Shown in pieces: positions 24,890-35,336 of a stretch of DNA of 64,000 nt; the first letter of the stretch is position 1; every line of letters begins with the position of its first letter. Source of the stretch: Akebia trifoliata. Taxonomy: Eukaryota > Streptophyta > Magnoliopsida > Ranunculales > Lardizabalaceae. A program made the translations under genes and the position numbers. The stretch is from NCBI GenBank assembly GCA_017979445.1, contig CM030711.1, positions 12,121,221-12,185,220 of the forward strand, in the 5' to 3' direction. The notes below the pieces were generated by a model that was not told the origin of the DNA, did no database searches, and saw only the letters and a program-made list of their open reading frames with translations.

Positions 24890-26160
24890 AAAGTAGGACA
24901 TTAAATCTGTTTGGGAATCCCTAGGAATATCCTCCCATTTTCTTTAAACAAGGTTTGACATGAAGCGTTCAGTGAATGAAAGAAGGGAAGATATTACCTA
25001 GGGATTCAAACTGATTGGCAAACATTATAATAATTGTTAAAATGGTAAATCATTGCAAATATCAAAAGAATACAAATCATGGCAAAATACCAATTTTTTT
25101 ACACAAAAGATAATGGGTGGTTAATCTATTACTTCATATATATTTTCAATTTTTAATCAGTTTCTAAATTAAAAAAAACTACTACTAGCCCCGATTCAGT
25201 TTTCAATTTAATTTAATTTTTTTTTTAATGTTTTGTTTCTAATATTTATGTAGTAGGTAAGCAGACCGAAGACTTGTAACTTTATATTTATCCAATTTAG
25301 CCACTGATAATTATATATAATAAGGGTTTAGTTTATAACAGTTGGAGAACTATAAACTATATTCATTACAAATGTTAATATAATAAGAATGATTAAATTA
25401 ATCTCTTAAAAAATTGAATCAGGTACTTAATTTGTGCAACAAACAATGGTCCTACCTAGACATGTTTAAGACGAGGTTCAATGTTACTTGGGTTGTTTGG
25501 TTACAAACAAAACTGGAGCAGCAGATCCTCTGTAGTGTCTTGTAGTACTTTTCACATGGTTGAGACTTGAAAGAGGGCCACGTTGGAAAAAAAAAAAAAA
25601 AAACTCAACAGGAATAGCATTCATGGTCTAGAAATGGACAATTGATAAACTTAAATTAAATTGTCAGATTTTACTGTATAAAGTACTACAAAGGATTCGA
25701 TCCCACTTATCATTGATTGCATGAGAAAATGTGCTGAAAATATTTTCCTAGGAAAATTTGATTTAACATAAGTTTGATTGTGCATTTTTGTGGTTAAATT
25801 ATTTTTGCAGAGACTGATTTTCTTAATTGTTAAGGTGAAAACTTATTTGTTAAACTGATGCTCTAAGTAAATAATTTTCTGATAGGAGTTTAATTTGTTT
25901 TCTTCTTCTCTTGATATTTTCCTAATTGCAATCAAACATTGACAAATGTCACCTTAGAAAATCCACTTTCTCAATAATATGATTTTCGTCACAATACTTT
26001 TTCTCAACAATTATGTACCTTACATTTATGGAAATACTTAATTTGTTTGGTTTAGATTATTAAATTCTGATTTTGGATTGTCAGAATTAGATTATGGGAT
26101 GTAATCTCTAACTCCAAAATCTTGTTTGATTATATTTATTTTGATATATATCAAAATAAA
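24890..26160. other. Intron of the LRK10L-like gene, left part
   Basis: Low-GC sequence with poly-A tracts (for example 25588-25605). No exon, repeat family or RNA gene recognised. Confidence 0.4.
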
Positions 26161-26166
26161 TATATA

Positions 26167-26349
26167 GGGACAGGATCCGTAGAAAACATTTTAGACAATG
26201 TATTTTGTCTTATATGGGCAAAATGTTTTGGAATAGGCTGATTTTTGTGAGGATAATCTCTATGATGAGGGGATCATCCTTGCAAAAAATCAGCCACTCT
26301 GAAATTGTTTTACCATATAGGATAAAACATTGTCTACGGATCCCGACCC
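26167..26349. mobile_element. Foldback MITE (183 bp)
   Basis: The two halves are inverted copies. Left starts GGGACAGGATCCGTAGA and includes GGCTGATTTTTGTGAGGAT; the right half read in reverse starts GGGTCGGGATCCGTAGA and includes GGCTGATTTTTTGCAAGGAT. Flanks on both sides are ATATA. It lies in the intron of the LRK10L-like gene, in an AT/GA microsatellite context. Its core resembles the hairpin centre at about 33228-33285. Confidence 0.8.
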
Positions 26350-26393
26350 ATATATATATATATATAGAAAGAAAGAGAGAGAGAGAGACATCG

Positions 26394-26742
26394 TATGCAC
26401 CTCGGGTGGAGGATTGAAACTCTCCTCCTCATGGTTTTTAAACTCGATATTTCGTCTCATCTCGTTCAGTTCCGATACCGAGTCGTCTCAGACGAGTTTT
26501 TCGATACGTTTGAGACGTCTCGTGAGACAAATCAATAAATTGCAATGTGACTCACAAATCTCGGTCAAAAAATGACTCCGTGAGTTAGTCTCGTTCAGCT
26601 CTGATACCGAATTAACTCGGGCGATACGTCTTGATCTCGGACGAGTTTAAAAATCATGCTCCTCCTACACCTCAATACATGTCACGTAAGGGTGTATTAG
26701 GGTGTGGGAGGGAGAGTTTCAATCCTCCACCCTAAGTGCATA
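26394..26742. mobile_element. Terminal-inverted-repeat element with a nested inner inverted repeat
   Basis: Outer arms 26394-26430 (TATGCACCTCGGGTGGAGG, then ATTGAAACTCTCC) and 26706-26742 are inverted copies with few mismatches. Inside, CATGGTTTTTAAACTCG (26430-26446) is mirrored by ACGAGTTTAAAAATCATG (26641-26658), so a second foldback element of about 229 bp probably inserted into the first. The inner part repeats 'tctcgttcag(t/c)tc(c/t)gataccga'. No coding capacity. Confidence 0.7.
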
Positions 26743-26752
26743 ATCCGGTCTC

Positions 26753-26776
26753 ATATATATATATATATATATATAT

Positions 26777-26827
<51 letters not shown>
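26753..26827. repeat. (AT)n microsatellite, ~37 units
   Basis: Nearly pure AT dinucleotides, with one 'gat' interruption at about 26777-26780. It directly adjoins the right end of the inverted-repeat element. Confidence 0.95.
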
Positions 26828-26829
<2 letters not shown>

Positions 26830-27059
26830 CTTGCTTCTATAATTGTAATAAATAAGGAAAATAAAAAAGAAGATAAAATTACAATAAAAAAAAGAATTAT
26901 TTTTTTTATTATTAATTAAAATTTTTTTTTTTTTTCTTTTTTTAACAAAATCTAATTTAACAAGCTGGACTGTCCAGCTTGTTTGAAATTGCCGGATTGT
27001 CCATCGCTTTGCCCTCTCTTACGTCTTCTAAATATCTGGGTGAGTTTGGCCTACTAACA

Positions 27060-27220
27060 TGTAAGAGGTTATGTGCATTGAAGAAAAACACTTTCCTTAT
27101 TAATTAGTAAGATTTCAAATTTTATTAAGAGTCATTGAAAAATGGATTGTCAATTCTTTATTAATTAGTAAGATTTCAAATTTTATTGAGAGTCATTGAA
27201 AAATGGATTGTCAAATTGAC
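27060..27220. repeat. Short tandem duplication in the intron
   Basis: The text 'cttattaattagtaagatttcaaattttatt(a/g)agagtcattgaaaaatggattgtca' occurs twice in tandem (near 27095 and 27155), with almost no change, so it is a recent local duplication. The rest of 26830-27849 is AT-rich intron with nothing else recognised. Confidence 0.8.
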
Positions 27221-27849
27221 AATCCAACCCTACAACCCTCTAGATTTCATGGAAAAACTCATATTCAAAAAGAATAAAAAAAATCAAAAAAATAAATTTT
27301 TTAAAGTTTTAAAAATAAACAACTACTAAACTCCCATTGAACTCTAAAATTTTTTTAAATTAAAATTTAACATAAAATAGAACCTTTTTAATTTTTGTTA
27401 AGTTCATAAAATTTTGTCCTTTACATCTCCATGGCATCAGATCACGCTTATGGATGTCACAAGGTGAACTCAACGACTTAGTAAGATTTGAAACCTTAAG
27501 TTAGTAAGCCTAGCCTTACTTTTTCTAGTAGTGGAATATGAAAGAAGCGTAAAACCTTGGACAATGGTGGACAGTTCAGCATGTTAAATTGTTTTCGATA
27601 ATTTCTTAAAAATTATTATTTTTTAAATAATTAATTAAAAAATCAACCCTTCTTTCAGTAATTTTCCCAAAAAAGAACAAAGAAAAATTGCAAGAACCGG
27701 GTCTATTCGATTTCTGGCTTTGATTACGAGAAAATCGCTTTTATAATCCAAATCAAATGTAATATCCAAGGCAAGAATCAGTTTATGGGCAAGAATGGAG
27801 TCTAGAATCACTTTTGTGTTCTATAATCCTAGATGCATGAAACACATAC

Positions 27850-28615
27850 CATTGTCGCCGCAGTAAAGAGTATGATGTCCATCCGAGCAAAGGCAAATGA
27901 AATTTGATCTGAAACCATTTCTATAACCACAAAACCCACCGGTTGCCACACAAGATCGACAAGTTGCATCAGCTCGCCATTTCAATTCGAACCCATCTTG
28001 CATCAATTGTCCACTAAAACTACCAACATTACGTCCATCAAACGATAATGTATCCTCGACCAATGGAACAGTTACCACCGACTCACAAAACCTAATCCAA
28101 TCGAACTCGGGAATCTCTTCCACCATAAACATGTAGGAACGTTTAGAACCGAAATTAAGGCAGTTTATATAAGGAAGTGAGGGAGGATATAATGTGCAAT
28201 TATAGAAGAATTGAAATATCTTGACATGGCTACTATAGTGTAACAGAGATGTGTCTAGTGTGACATTGTCACGCGCCATAGAACAATTTTGTTCCTTAAT
28301 TTTAGGGTAGGAAAGGGTGAGGGTAGTTTCGAAATAATTGATATTTTTCACTTGGTATAGGTTTTGGGAGAGATGGAGAACTGGGTAATGGTCGAGACAG
28401 GTGAGGCCGAAGCCTGGGTAGCCACAATAGTCTTGTTGTGTGTGCTGGTGCCAAAAAGGATAGCTAATGAGGGCACCATTTCCACAATTGAATGAAGGGC
28501 AAGAAGTTTGGGGTGGAATTACGGAATTGCCATTGACCACAGTGTAGATGAAGCTTAGGAGGAAGAGATGGAGGAGGAGGAGGAGCGTTTGGGGATGGTG
28601 AAGTAGAGACAACAT
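27850..28615 (-). CDS. LRK10L-like receptor ectodomain exon (GUB_WAK_bind type)
   Basis: Exon 1 runs from ATG at 28615 to a donor G|GTATGT at 27850/27849. Residues 1-29 form a Leu-rich signal peptide. It is followed by the galacturonan-binding (GUB_WAK_bind) pattern SCPSFNCGNGALISYPFW, then YCGYPGFGLTC, and later the WAK-association-type Cys cluster CRSCVATGGFCGYRN, FICLCSDG and YCGDNG. Several N-x-S/T sites fit an extracellular wall-facing domain. Intact LRK10L proteins continue into a membrane helix and a Ser/Thr kinase and act in wall or defence and ABA-related signalling. Here only a short transmembrane exon (24612-24715) can be proposed and no kinase is present before the convergent HLS1-like gene. 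The product would be a ~289-aa membrane receptor-like protein, or the locus is a truncated pseudogene. Exon 1 itself has no defect. Confidence 0.82.
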
Positions 28616-28639
28616 GGTCTTTTGAGTGAGAAAAATGGT

Positions 28640-29049
28640 TTTTTTTTTTTTTTTTTGTTGAGAGGGGGGGTTGGTAATGATCTTGGTATGACTAATAAAG
28701 ACAATTATTGTGTGTTTTTTTTTTTTAATTGGTAGGAAAATAATAAAAATTTAAAACAAAGTCAACTAATCAAGGGTTGGATGGATTCTTAGATCAAATA
28801 AGAATATATTTGGAACAGATGATATCATGAATATGATGCCAAATATAATCCAATCACATGCTTGCCACATGTCCAACGGGAGGAACTTATTGACCAGAGC
28901 GACGAAGTGGGCACATGTGACAGAGCAAGAATGGGAACCTAAGAGAGCCAAGTTCAAAATATCTAAATTAGGGTATGGAATGTCTCGAAAGTTGCGTATA
29001 TTGAATTATATAGTGGTATATATTGAATTATATATAAAGATATTCACGA
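28640..29049. other. Upstream region of the LRK10L-like gene
   Basis: Runs of T/A (28638-28658, 28716-28727) directly upstream of the start codon on the minus strand, then unremarkable sequence. Frames at 28766-28957 and 28827-29060 have no recognisable product. Confidence 0.4.
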
Positions 29050-29396
29050 AATGTGGCTAACTTTTGACAAAATTACAATTCTGGCTCACTGTTCATTTTA
29101 ATTACCAAAATGTGAACATTAACGATATCGAAGGTTTTAACGTGACAATTTTGCAGGTTTAAAGTGACAATCTCACAGATGTCAAGTGCCTATCTTGTGG
29201 GTTTTGCTACTTTTATTGAGATCGTCACTATACAAATTAACGAGATTGTGACTTTGGGGGGAAAAAACCCAGTGAGTTTGTCACTTTAAACCTGTAATCT
29301 TGTCACCTAAAAAATTGGTGATTTCACACGTTCATGTTTTGGGAATTAAAATGAACAGTTAGCTAAAATCATAATTTCATCAAATTTGGCCCATGA
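29050..29396. mobile_element. Foldback MITE (~345 bp)
   Basis: The left half (CTGTTCATTTTAATTACCAAAA at about 29088, then CAGGTTTAAAGTGACAA at about 29155) is mirrored by the right half. Read in reverse, the right half gives CTGTTCATTTTAATTCCCAAAA and CAGGTTTAAAGTGACAA. The arms extend about 110 bp or more around a short centre containing a G run. Ends are not sharply defined. Confidence 0.75.
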
Positions 29397-30458
29397 AATG
29401 GTAATTTACCCTTATATATAAAATATAATTTACATTATTTACCCCATCACCTAAGGCTGCAATCTAGCCGAGTTGGGAGTTAAACTCCGACTCAACCCAA
29501 GTAGTAGAACCCTCAACTCAACCTAACCATCGGGCTTAAGCTTAGTAGCCCAAGCTTAACCCGATTTTGATCTTTTAAAATCGGGTTGAGCTCAGGTTAG
29601 CCTGAGTTAGGTAATTTTGGAAGGTTTGGTCGAGTTAGGTTTGTTGAGTAACTCTAATTTTATTTTTGATTAGTAAATATATTTCATTATTTAAAAAAAA
29701 AAAACAAAAAAAAAAAAAAAAAAACACTAGTAAATAAAATCGCATACAACCTTCAAATCCGTCATTGAAAGAATATTTAGATAAATAATACTAAACCAAA
29801 CCCCACATTAATAATATCTAACTGTTTATAAATCATAATTGTGGGGTCAGATTTCGATAAAGGTACTAATTGACTTTGCTATACTAATCCGAAGTCTCTC
29901 CTTTCACATCCCAGTTAGCATCGGTATGGTACCTGTCAAAAACTCTTCGCCGCTCAAGTTAGAATTGTAGAAGAATAATGATTATTATTGGTTCAACCCT
30001 TAATCCGTCAAAAAGATCCTTAAGCCTATGTCAATTTCGCTATTTATGGATCCTTCCTCTGAATCAGGGTTTCACCTCCTCACGGGATGCGATCCTGGAG
30101 AATCCCCTGATTACCAGGATCCTAAATGGAATTGGGATCGAGTATGCTATTCTAGAGAGATCTCCTTCAAGATTTATAGGCTTAACATGCATAAATCAGT
30201 ATTATGAATATTCTTTGACTAGGCCTGCCTTGCTTGGCAGGCCAAGTTCTGTCTAATGCTGTGCTGCTTTCCTAGTCAAGTCAGGTGCTTTCTATCTTGG
30301 TCTACTCTATTGCTAGGTAGTGCTACGAACATTGACTTACGCATGATACCACTTAACCGGCTTGGACATGTGTACAATCTAGATAATTACATGATTATTT
30401 CCCTCTACAATAATAATAAGATGGAATAAACAGAAGTAAATAAAAAATGTACAACTAA

Positions 30459-32169
30459 TGAAGTTATTAGAGTTCGAAAGATCGACACAACGTGGTTTGG
30501 AGATGCCACCACTCATTTTTAGGAAGTAGGTATGAATAGCCACCTGGGAATTAGTTTTAGAAACTTGATTATTGTAATGACTCTTGTATGAATTTGACAC
30601 TTTTCTACCTAGAGTCTAGGTAAGGGGTCCGAATAGAAAGTGGGGAAGGTGTTGGGCATCCCTTTCTTTTCGCACCTTAGGTGGTTACCTTGAAAAATGA
30701 CCATCTTTTAGAAAATATGACAAACGAAGAAAACACGGATTGTACCCTTGGTTGTAAGGGACATTGACTTGGGTTTAGATCATAGGGACTTTCTCATTGA
30801 AAAAAAGGATCCTTGTCTATGTCTCTTGTCCCAAGGTCACAAATTTTTTGAAAAATATAGACTTTTATCATTATGAGCCATTTTTTTGGAAAGAGAGGCT
30901 CAAATACCTTTAGCCTTGAAAAACTTTGATGGGGTGTGTGCAAAATGTGTCTGGATTAAGAAACCAAGAATTTTAAAAGGGACTTCAACCCCTATCCTTT
31001 TGGTTGAGCAAAAGTCTAATCTATCGTGTGTAGGAGATGATGTTCACTACATTAGAAGGGCTTACTAAACCAAAATTAAAGAAAGAGGGATATAGAAGAG
31101 GGTGAGGAGAATATTACTACACTACTTTTTATTTAAGCCAACATTGTTTTTATTTTTCTTCTCTTCTTGGTGTATTCTTTTTAATCTTCAAAAGAAGGTT
31201 TTTATATCTTGAATTCTTGCATAGAAACTTAAGATTGAGAGTTTAGAGGGCTTTAATCTAGTGATTTGGGGTTGGGAATTGAGAGGGATTTTAGAGAGAA
31301 TTAAGTAAAGATTTGAAACTTAAGAAAGAGTTCACACATGTCCATTTTGTGGAGAAAAGGAAGTTTCACCCAGATGGGTATGGCTACCATTTCAAGCTCA
31401 AAGCAATGGCTCCATTCCTTTATAATCAATATTCTTCTTGACACAAACTAGGGGCTTGTTGGAGGGCCTTGCATCTATCTTCTTCCTCCCCGAACTTGAA
31501 GAAAAAGATCTTGTTTCTATTTAAGTAAACCTCAAGGCTACCTTTTGTCCTCCACAACATTCTTGACCACTACATGGGAGAAATTTTTATCTATAAAATG
31601 TCCAACTAAAGTACCTTACCATTTATTCACAAGTTCCTTGGAGCATTGTATTATTGAGCTCTCTTCTCCTTTTTGAGGGGAATAGTGGCTCTTACATTTC
31701 CTACCATCGTTGCCTATGAATGTGTTGATTTGTTATTGCTTCCTTGTCTTCTTTGTTGGGTTCTTGTTTTTAGTCATAAATTGGCTTGCTTGGTTTCCTT
31801 CCATGTTTCACGTCCCACTCCATTTCGATTTGTTTCCACTTCTTTATCAATATGTTCCTTATCTTGCTCATTGTTTTCCACCTCTATGTTGGTTCAATTA
31901 TTGTTGTCTTACTGAGTTTTTCCATTTCGTTCAAGATGTGGTTGGTTTTATAGTACCCCAAATCCTTTTTGTTGCGTTTGTGGTTGGTGACCGTTTTCCA
32001 ATCATTTCAATCGCACTGCTAGAAGCCCTAGAAGAATCGCCAGAGCTCCATATGCCTTAAGGCTTTTATTTTGGGTAAATTGAAAACTTGGGCTTCTAGG
32101 CCTTTTTGTTGGCAATTTGACTTAAAACACATTTTCGGTGGGCCGTACGTGCAAATTGGGTTGTCTACA
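30459..32169 (-). mobile_element. Solo LTR, Tat/Ogre-type (copy 2)
   Basis: This 1711-bp unit ends TGTCTACA at 32169 and is flanked by the perfect duplication ACTAA (30454-30458 and 32170-32174). Text before the right end (cgtgcaaattgggttgtctaca) matches solo LTR copy 1 (cgtgcaaattggggtgtctaca). Near the left end the shared block reads GGAGATGCCACC (30499-30510), followed by the shared hairpin. No primer site or polypurine tract adjoins it. It inserted into the hAT-type element, so it is younger than that element. The overlapping frames at 31673-32060 lie wholly inside it and are not taken as genes. Confidence 0.87.
30635..30667 (-). promoter_or_regulatory. LTR hairpin, copy 2 (imperfect stem)
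   Basis: Left arm 30635-30645 (AGAAAGTGGGG) pairs with TCCCTTTCT (30659-30667), leaving a 2-base bulge and one G-T pair. The loop is AAGGTGTTGGGCA (30646-30658), again 13 nt. Confidence 0.5.
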
Positions 32170-32374
32170 ACTAATATAAAAGTATTTGTATATTAGCATA
32201 TAGCATCAAGTTTGGGTTGGCTGAACCCTCAATCCGAATTGAGGTCAGGTTGATATACTCTAACCCAAGCTCAACTCATCTTCTACATAACTTGGCCCAA
32301 GCTCGCCCACCAATCGGGTTGAGCCCAAGTTGAATTCGGGCTAGTCCACCCAGGTTGCACTCCTACCATCACCA

Positions 32375-32970
32375 TTTACTATCTCTTGCAAAAAATACCT
32401 TCTATTTTAATTAAAAAAATATACATGCTATATCGTTAGTATATTAGAAAATACAATCATGTCTCCATTATTATTCATAGCTATTATATTTTCACTCACG
32501 CCATATCAATGGTTCAATTGCATTTTTTTTACTATTTATATAAGGTGTTGTTTGTTAAAGTGAAAAAAATAAGCGTTACATAGCATTAAGTTCTGAAACT
32601 TATAAGTGCTGAATTTAAGAGCTGAAAAAGTTGTTTGTTTAGATGTTGAATCATGTTTGTTACACATTGCTGAAACTAGTAAATTATCTTTTTTACCCTT
32701 ACAATCATATTATACATTGTTTGCATGTTTCAAATGCCTATTTCTAATCTAACACAATAAAATATATTATTTCTTATAAAATTAAAGTACAATTCATTTT
32801 TAAAAATAAGTAATATTCAAAATTTTAATTTATAAATAAAAATTTTTATTTCTAAAAGCCCACAAATTTCAAATTAAAAATAATAATGTCATACAAGTCA
32901 CAAAAATTTGAAATCAATATTAAAAGAACTTAATTTTTAATGAATAATTTTTAATGGAAATGAAGGATGT
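32375..32970. other. Intergenic, no gene seen
   Basis: AT-rich spacer between the hAT-type element and a MITE. No coding or RNA signal recognised. Confidence 0.4.
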
Positions 32971-32971
32971 G

Positions 32972-33369
32972 TAATTATAAAAGCACCCTATGAATTAATA
33001 AGGGCAATCCACACCATAGCCATTTTTTTTGTCTTTTATAAGTTAAAGTTTTTGCAATGAGCAAATTTTTGGTGATGATGAATTATATGGTCTAGTGATC
33101 ATCCTCATAAAAAATCATTCCATTCCAAAACTTCTAACCATGCTAAAAATGGCTTAAAAAAAAAAAAAAAAATTGGACGATTTACAGTTCTTGAACTTAT
33201 TTTGATGGGGTTAAAAGTTTTGAGAGGGGCAGATTTTTGGTGAGGATGATTTCCTCATTATAGAGATCATTCTCACCAAAAATCAACTCATTCCAAAACT
33301 TTTAACCCATATAAGACAATAATTGGCCATGGTGTGGGTTTATTAATTTGTGGGGTGCTTATATACTTA
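32972..33369. mobile_element. MITE with ~45-bp terminal inverted repeats
   Basis: The left end carries AAGCACCCTATGAATTAATAA then CCACACCATAGCCA (32981-33022). The right end, read in reverse, carries AAGCACCCCACAAATTAATAA then CCCACACCATGGCCA (33324-33360). The centre (33207-33307) is itself a hairpin: GGGTTAAAAGTTTTG ... CAAAACTTTTAACCC, with GGTGAGGATGA inside. One end of a related element is present at 48702-48753. Confidence 0.75.
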
Positions 33370-33374
33370 TCCAT

Positions 33375-33990
33375 TAGATATAAGAGGTAATATCCTTTTT
33401 AAGTATAAGGGCATACTTGTCCGTGCCCAATTCACTGGGTCACTAAGGGTAGGTAGACTTGTTATCTTATCCATTCACGTAAATTTAATATGTATATTTT
33501 TTGAATTGGATGAAAGATCTATATAATAAAACATAACGTGAGATCTACTGTTACTATTATTATAAAGATAGCAGTCCCATCGGAGTGAGGTCCACATTCA
33601 TGCTTTCAAATTTATTGTCTTTCTCCCCCCTTCCCCTTTAATATTATTCCTCAAATTTTACTATCTTTCCTCTTTTACCTTCTTTTGAATAATACCTCTC
33701 TAACCTTATTATTTTTTCACTTTTACCCTTTTAACCTCAAATATTTTAATAATACCTTATTATTTTTTTCGTATCTTCTTATGAATCACAAGACACTAGA
33801 CGCTCCACTTGATGCTTAAAAGATTTACCACGTATTGGATTTGTAAAATAAATGCATCCCTACTAAGTGATATCTGCTTTCATTATTGGGTAATATTAGT
33901 ATATAAATTATTTATTATTTTTATTCCTGGATATGTGACTCACTCGGACAATGTTTGACAATAACTATATATATTTTTGTTTGGCATAAT
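33375..33990. other. Intergenic region upstream of tRNA-Val
   Basis: AT-rich, with pyrimidine-rich stretches near 33620-33780. Nothing else recognised. Confidence 0.4.
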
Positions 33991-33998
33991 TGCACGTT

Positions 33999-34072
33999 GG
34001 TGCTGTGGTGTAGTCGGTTATCACGTCAGTCTTACACACTGAAGGTCCCCAGTTCGAACCTGGGCAGCACCA
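33999..34072 (+). tRNA. tRNA-Val (anticodon UAC)
   Basis: The 74-nt sequence folds as a cloverleaf. The acceptor arms GGTGCTG and CAGCACC pair fully, with A as discriminator. The anticodon stem TCAGT/ACTGA encloses the loop CTTACAC, giving anticodon TAC (valine). The T arm CCCAG-TTCGAAC-CTGGG is intact. The internal promoter boxes are present: A box TGGTGTAGTCGG and B box AGTTCGAACC. No CCA is encoded and no intron is seen. T runs at 34085-34088 and 34090-34095 serve as the Pol III terminator. It looks like a functional nuclear cytosolic tRNA gene. Confidence 0.96.
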
Positions 34073-34084
34073 ATTTATTAAAGC

Positions 34085-34095
34085 TTTTCTTTTTT
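34085..34095 (+). terminator. Pol III terminator of tRNA-Val
   Basis: TTTT at 34085-34088, then after one C a six-T run at 34090-34095, starting 13 bases after the mature 3' end. Confidence 0.85.
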
Positions 34096-34099
34096 CCCA

Positions 34100-35336
34100 T
34101 TTGTATCATATTGCTTTTGTTTATACAAGAGTTCAAATTCTAGTTTCCATCATAAGCTAGAATTGAAGATCAGTTCTTTCGATTCAATAACCAATACTAA
34201 CCAAGCCAATTTGGTTCCAATTTTTTTACTGTGGTTATTTATGTTGGTTGCTATGGCTACTCTCATCTATTCTTCTGAAATTCAGGAGTTCAAACGGGGA
34301 GACCATTAATGCAATTGGCGTACAAATTAACCACAAATGTGAACGATACATAGAGCTGTTGCAACGCATTGGCTTCTTATGAATAGGAAGTATTATTATT
34401 CCCTGGCCCACTGTTTTAATCATTCAAATTTATCCAAAAAATTGACTTTATAGCACCAATCATATCAGACAGATCTACTAGCATTCTTTATTTTCTTGGA
34501 GGAATATTTGCGTCGAGTCGAGATTAGACAACAGGAAAGGGAATTAATTCATCCCAACCAATGCAGTGTGTTGACTTGTTTCGATATCATAACTGACCAT
34601 TCTATATATATAATGGTCCCTCCAAAAACACGATTTCAAATAAGCTATGAAGTTAACCAAACATGATGAACCAACAAACAAGCTTAAGTTTGCAATGAAG
34701 AATATCAGTCAATTGAGCTGAAGAAGTTGATAACTGTTGGATTAAGAATCACTTGTCTATAAAACAGACTTATGTTATTTAATAATGTCTTGAGTTAGTC
34801 ATGAAGTGCAAATTTTCCCATGTATGGTAATAACCAATAACCTTAAAACAATGCTGATTACATTAAGCTGTCTTGGCAAGAGAATCGATTCCTGAAGAAG
34901 GAAATATGTCCAAAGTGTCCTAAACAAAGTAATTGGCCACTGTGAGGCTCTTCTAGTCATTTGTCTGGCAAGACCAGTCCCATTCCAAAACAATATAAAG
35001 TGCCACTTAACATATATAGTAGCTAAGCAATATAAATCTCAAGTATTTTACAGAAAACACAAATCTATTTGTTTTGAGGCAATTTAGCTTTGCAAGTAAG
35101 TCGAAAGAAAACTAACAAAATGATTTCAAGCTTGTTCTATTATGGAAGTACATTTTGTGTTGAAAACTTACCTCAAAAAAAGTTACTAAAATGGGTATCA
35201 TATAACACAATTAATTAAATAAAATACCAGACAGAGCTGGAACGAATTCACTGAACTTTCGTTACTATCAGTTTCAAGAGAAAGAAACCCAATCTCATTC
35301 TCAATTGGTGAAGCAAAGATCAAGAAAAAATATTTC
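34100..35336. other. Intergenic and 3' flank of the receptor-kinase gene
   Basis: No gene recognised; the small minus frames at 34235 and 34799 have no known product. The part from about 35040 to 35336 should hold the 3' UTR of the minus-strand kinase gene. I cannot place the polyadenylation site. Confidence 0.4.

Larger units (their letters stand above)
29452..32365. mobile_element. Non-autonomous hAT-type element carrying a nested solo LTR
   Basis: The perfect 8-bp duplication CCATCACC flanks it (29444-29451 and 32366-32373), the size expected for hAT transposons. Ends are TAAGGCTGCAA on the left and TTGCACTCCTA on the right, imperfect inverted repeats. Subterminal text on both sides is rich in 'gggttgag/ctcaaccc' words (29490-29640 and 32220-32340). 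Without the nested LTR (30459-32169) the body is about 1.2 kb. No transposase domain is visible. The 92-residue frame at 29978-30256 in the body has no family I recognise. Confidence 0.85.

Noticed and set aside
29978..30256. 92-residue + strand frame
   Set aside because: No recognised family and no start or splice context; lies in the hAT-type body. Not called as a gene.
31673..32060. Two overlapping hydrophobic frames
   Set aside because: Wholly inside solo LTR copy 2; composition-driven.
33955..34143. 62-residue frame
   Set aside because: Overlaps tRNA-Val; chance frame.
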